Translations under genes and position numbers: made by a program | The notes under the pieces: model-generated | What the model was told of the DNA's origin: nothing | Database searches by the model: none | The model's input: the letters and a program-made list of their open reading frames with translations, nothing else | Part shown: positions 35,076 to 35,080 of the stretch, in pieces | How the letters are laid out: the number at the start of each line of letters is the position of its first letter | How positions within the stretch are numbered: the stretch's first letter is position 1 | From: Gammaproteobacteria bacterium | GTDB lineage: Bacteria > Pseudomonadota > Gammaproteobacteria > Steroidobacterales > JABDKV01 | Length of the DNA: 35,080 nt | Direction: 5' to 3' | Assembly: GCA_024638445.1 (NCBI GenBank) | Contig: JAHEKH010000018.1 | Coordinates: 1-35,080 of the forward strand

Positions 35076-35080
35076 CTGCA

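Overview
This 35 kb window looks like ordinary, gene-dense, high-GC gammaproteobacterial chromosome. I see no prophage, CRISPR array, tRNA/rRNA or transposase. In order it holds: the rnd 3' end; adk (-) with a very long Lys/Ala-rich C-terminal tail; a PPi-type phosphofructokinase (+); a secreted S8 protease with a Ca-binding/dockerin-like tail (+); a membrane pyrophosphatase hppA (-); a PAS-GGDEF-EAL protein overlapping thiC (-); pcm, rhodanese, tolC (+); an LPS inner-core/lipid A block (waaA, hldE, lpxL, kdkA, waaF, hldD); a zf-CHCC protein and glnE (-); a DUF4102-like/TM/DUF2914 fusion (+); groES-groEL (-) behind a CIRCE operator with an extra half-site; cutA-dsbD-tlpA (+); a GFA-family protein (+); three tandem ~117-119 bp palindromic repeats; and aroQ-accB-accC-prmA (+). 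The observations I rate highest are (1) adenylate kinase fused to a ~260-aa histone H1/AlgP-like tail, next to two pyrophosphate-metabolism genes, (2) an integrase arm-type (DUF4102-like) domain on a membrane DUF2914 protein with no recombinase domain, (3) three CIRCE half-sites that could form alternative hairpins upstream of groES, and (4) the tandem palindromic repeat array before aroQ. All family assignments come from reading motifs by eye; no searches were run.
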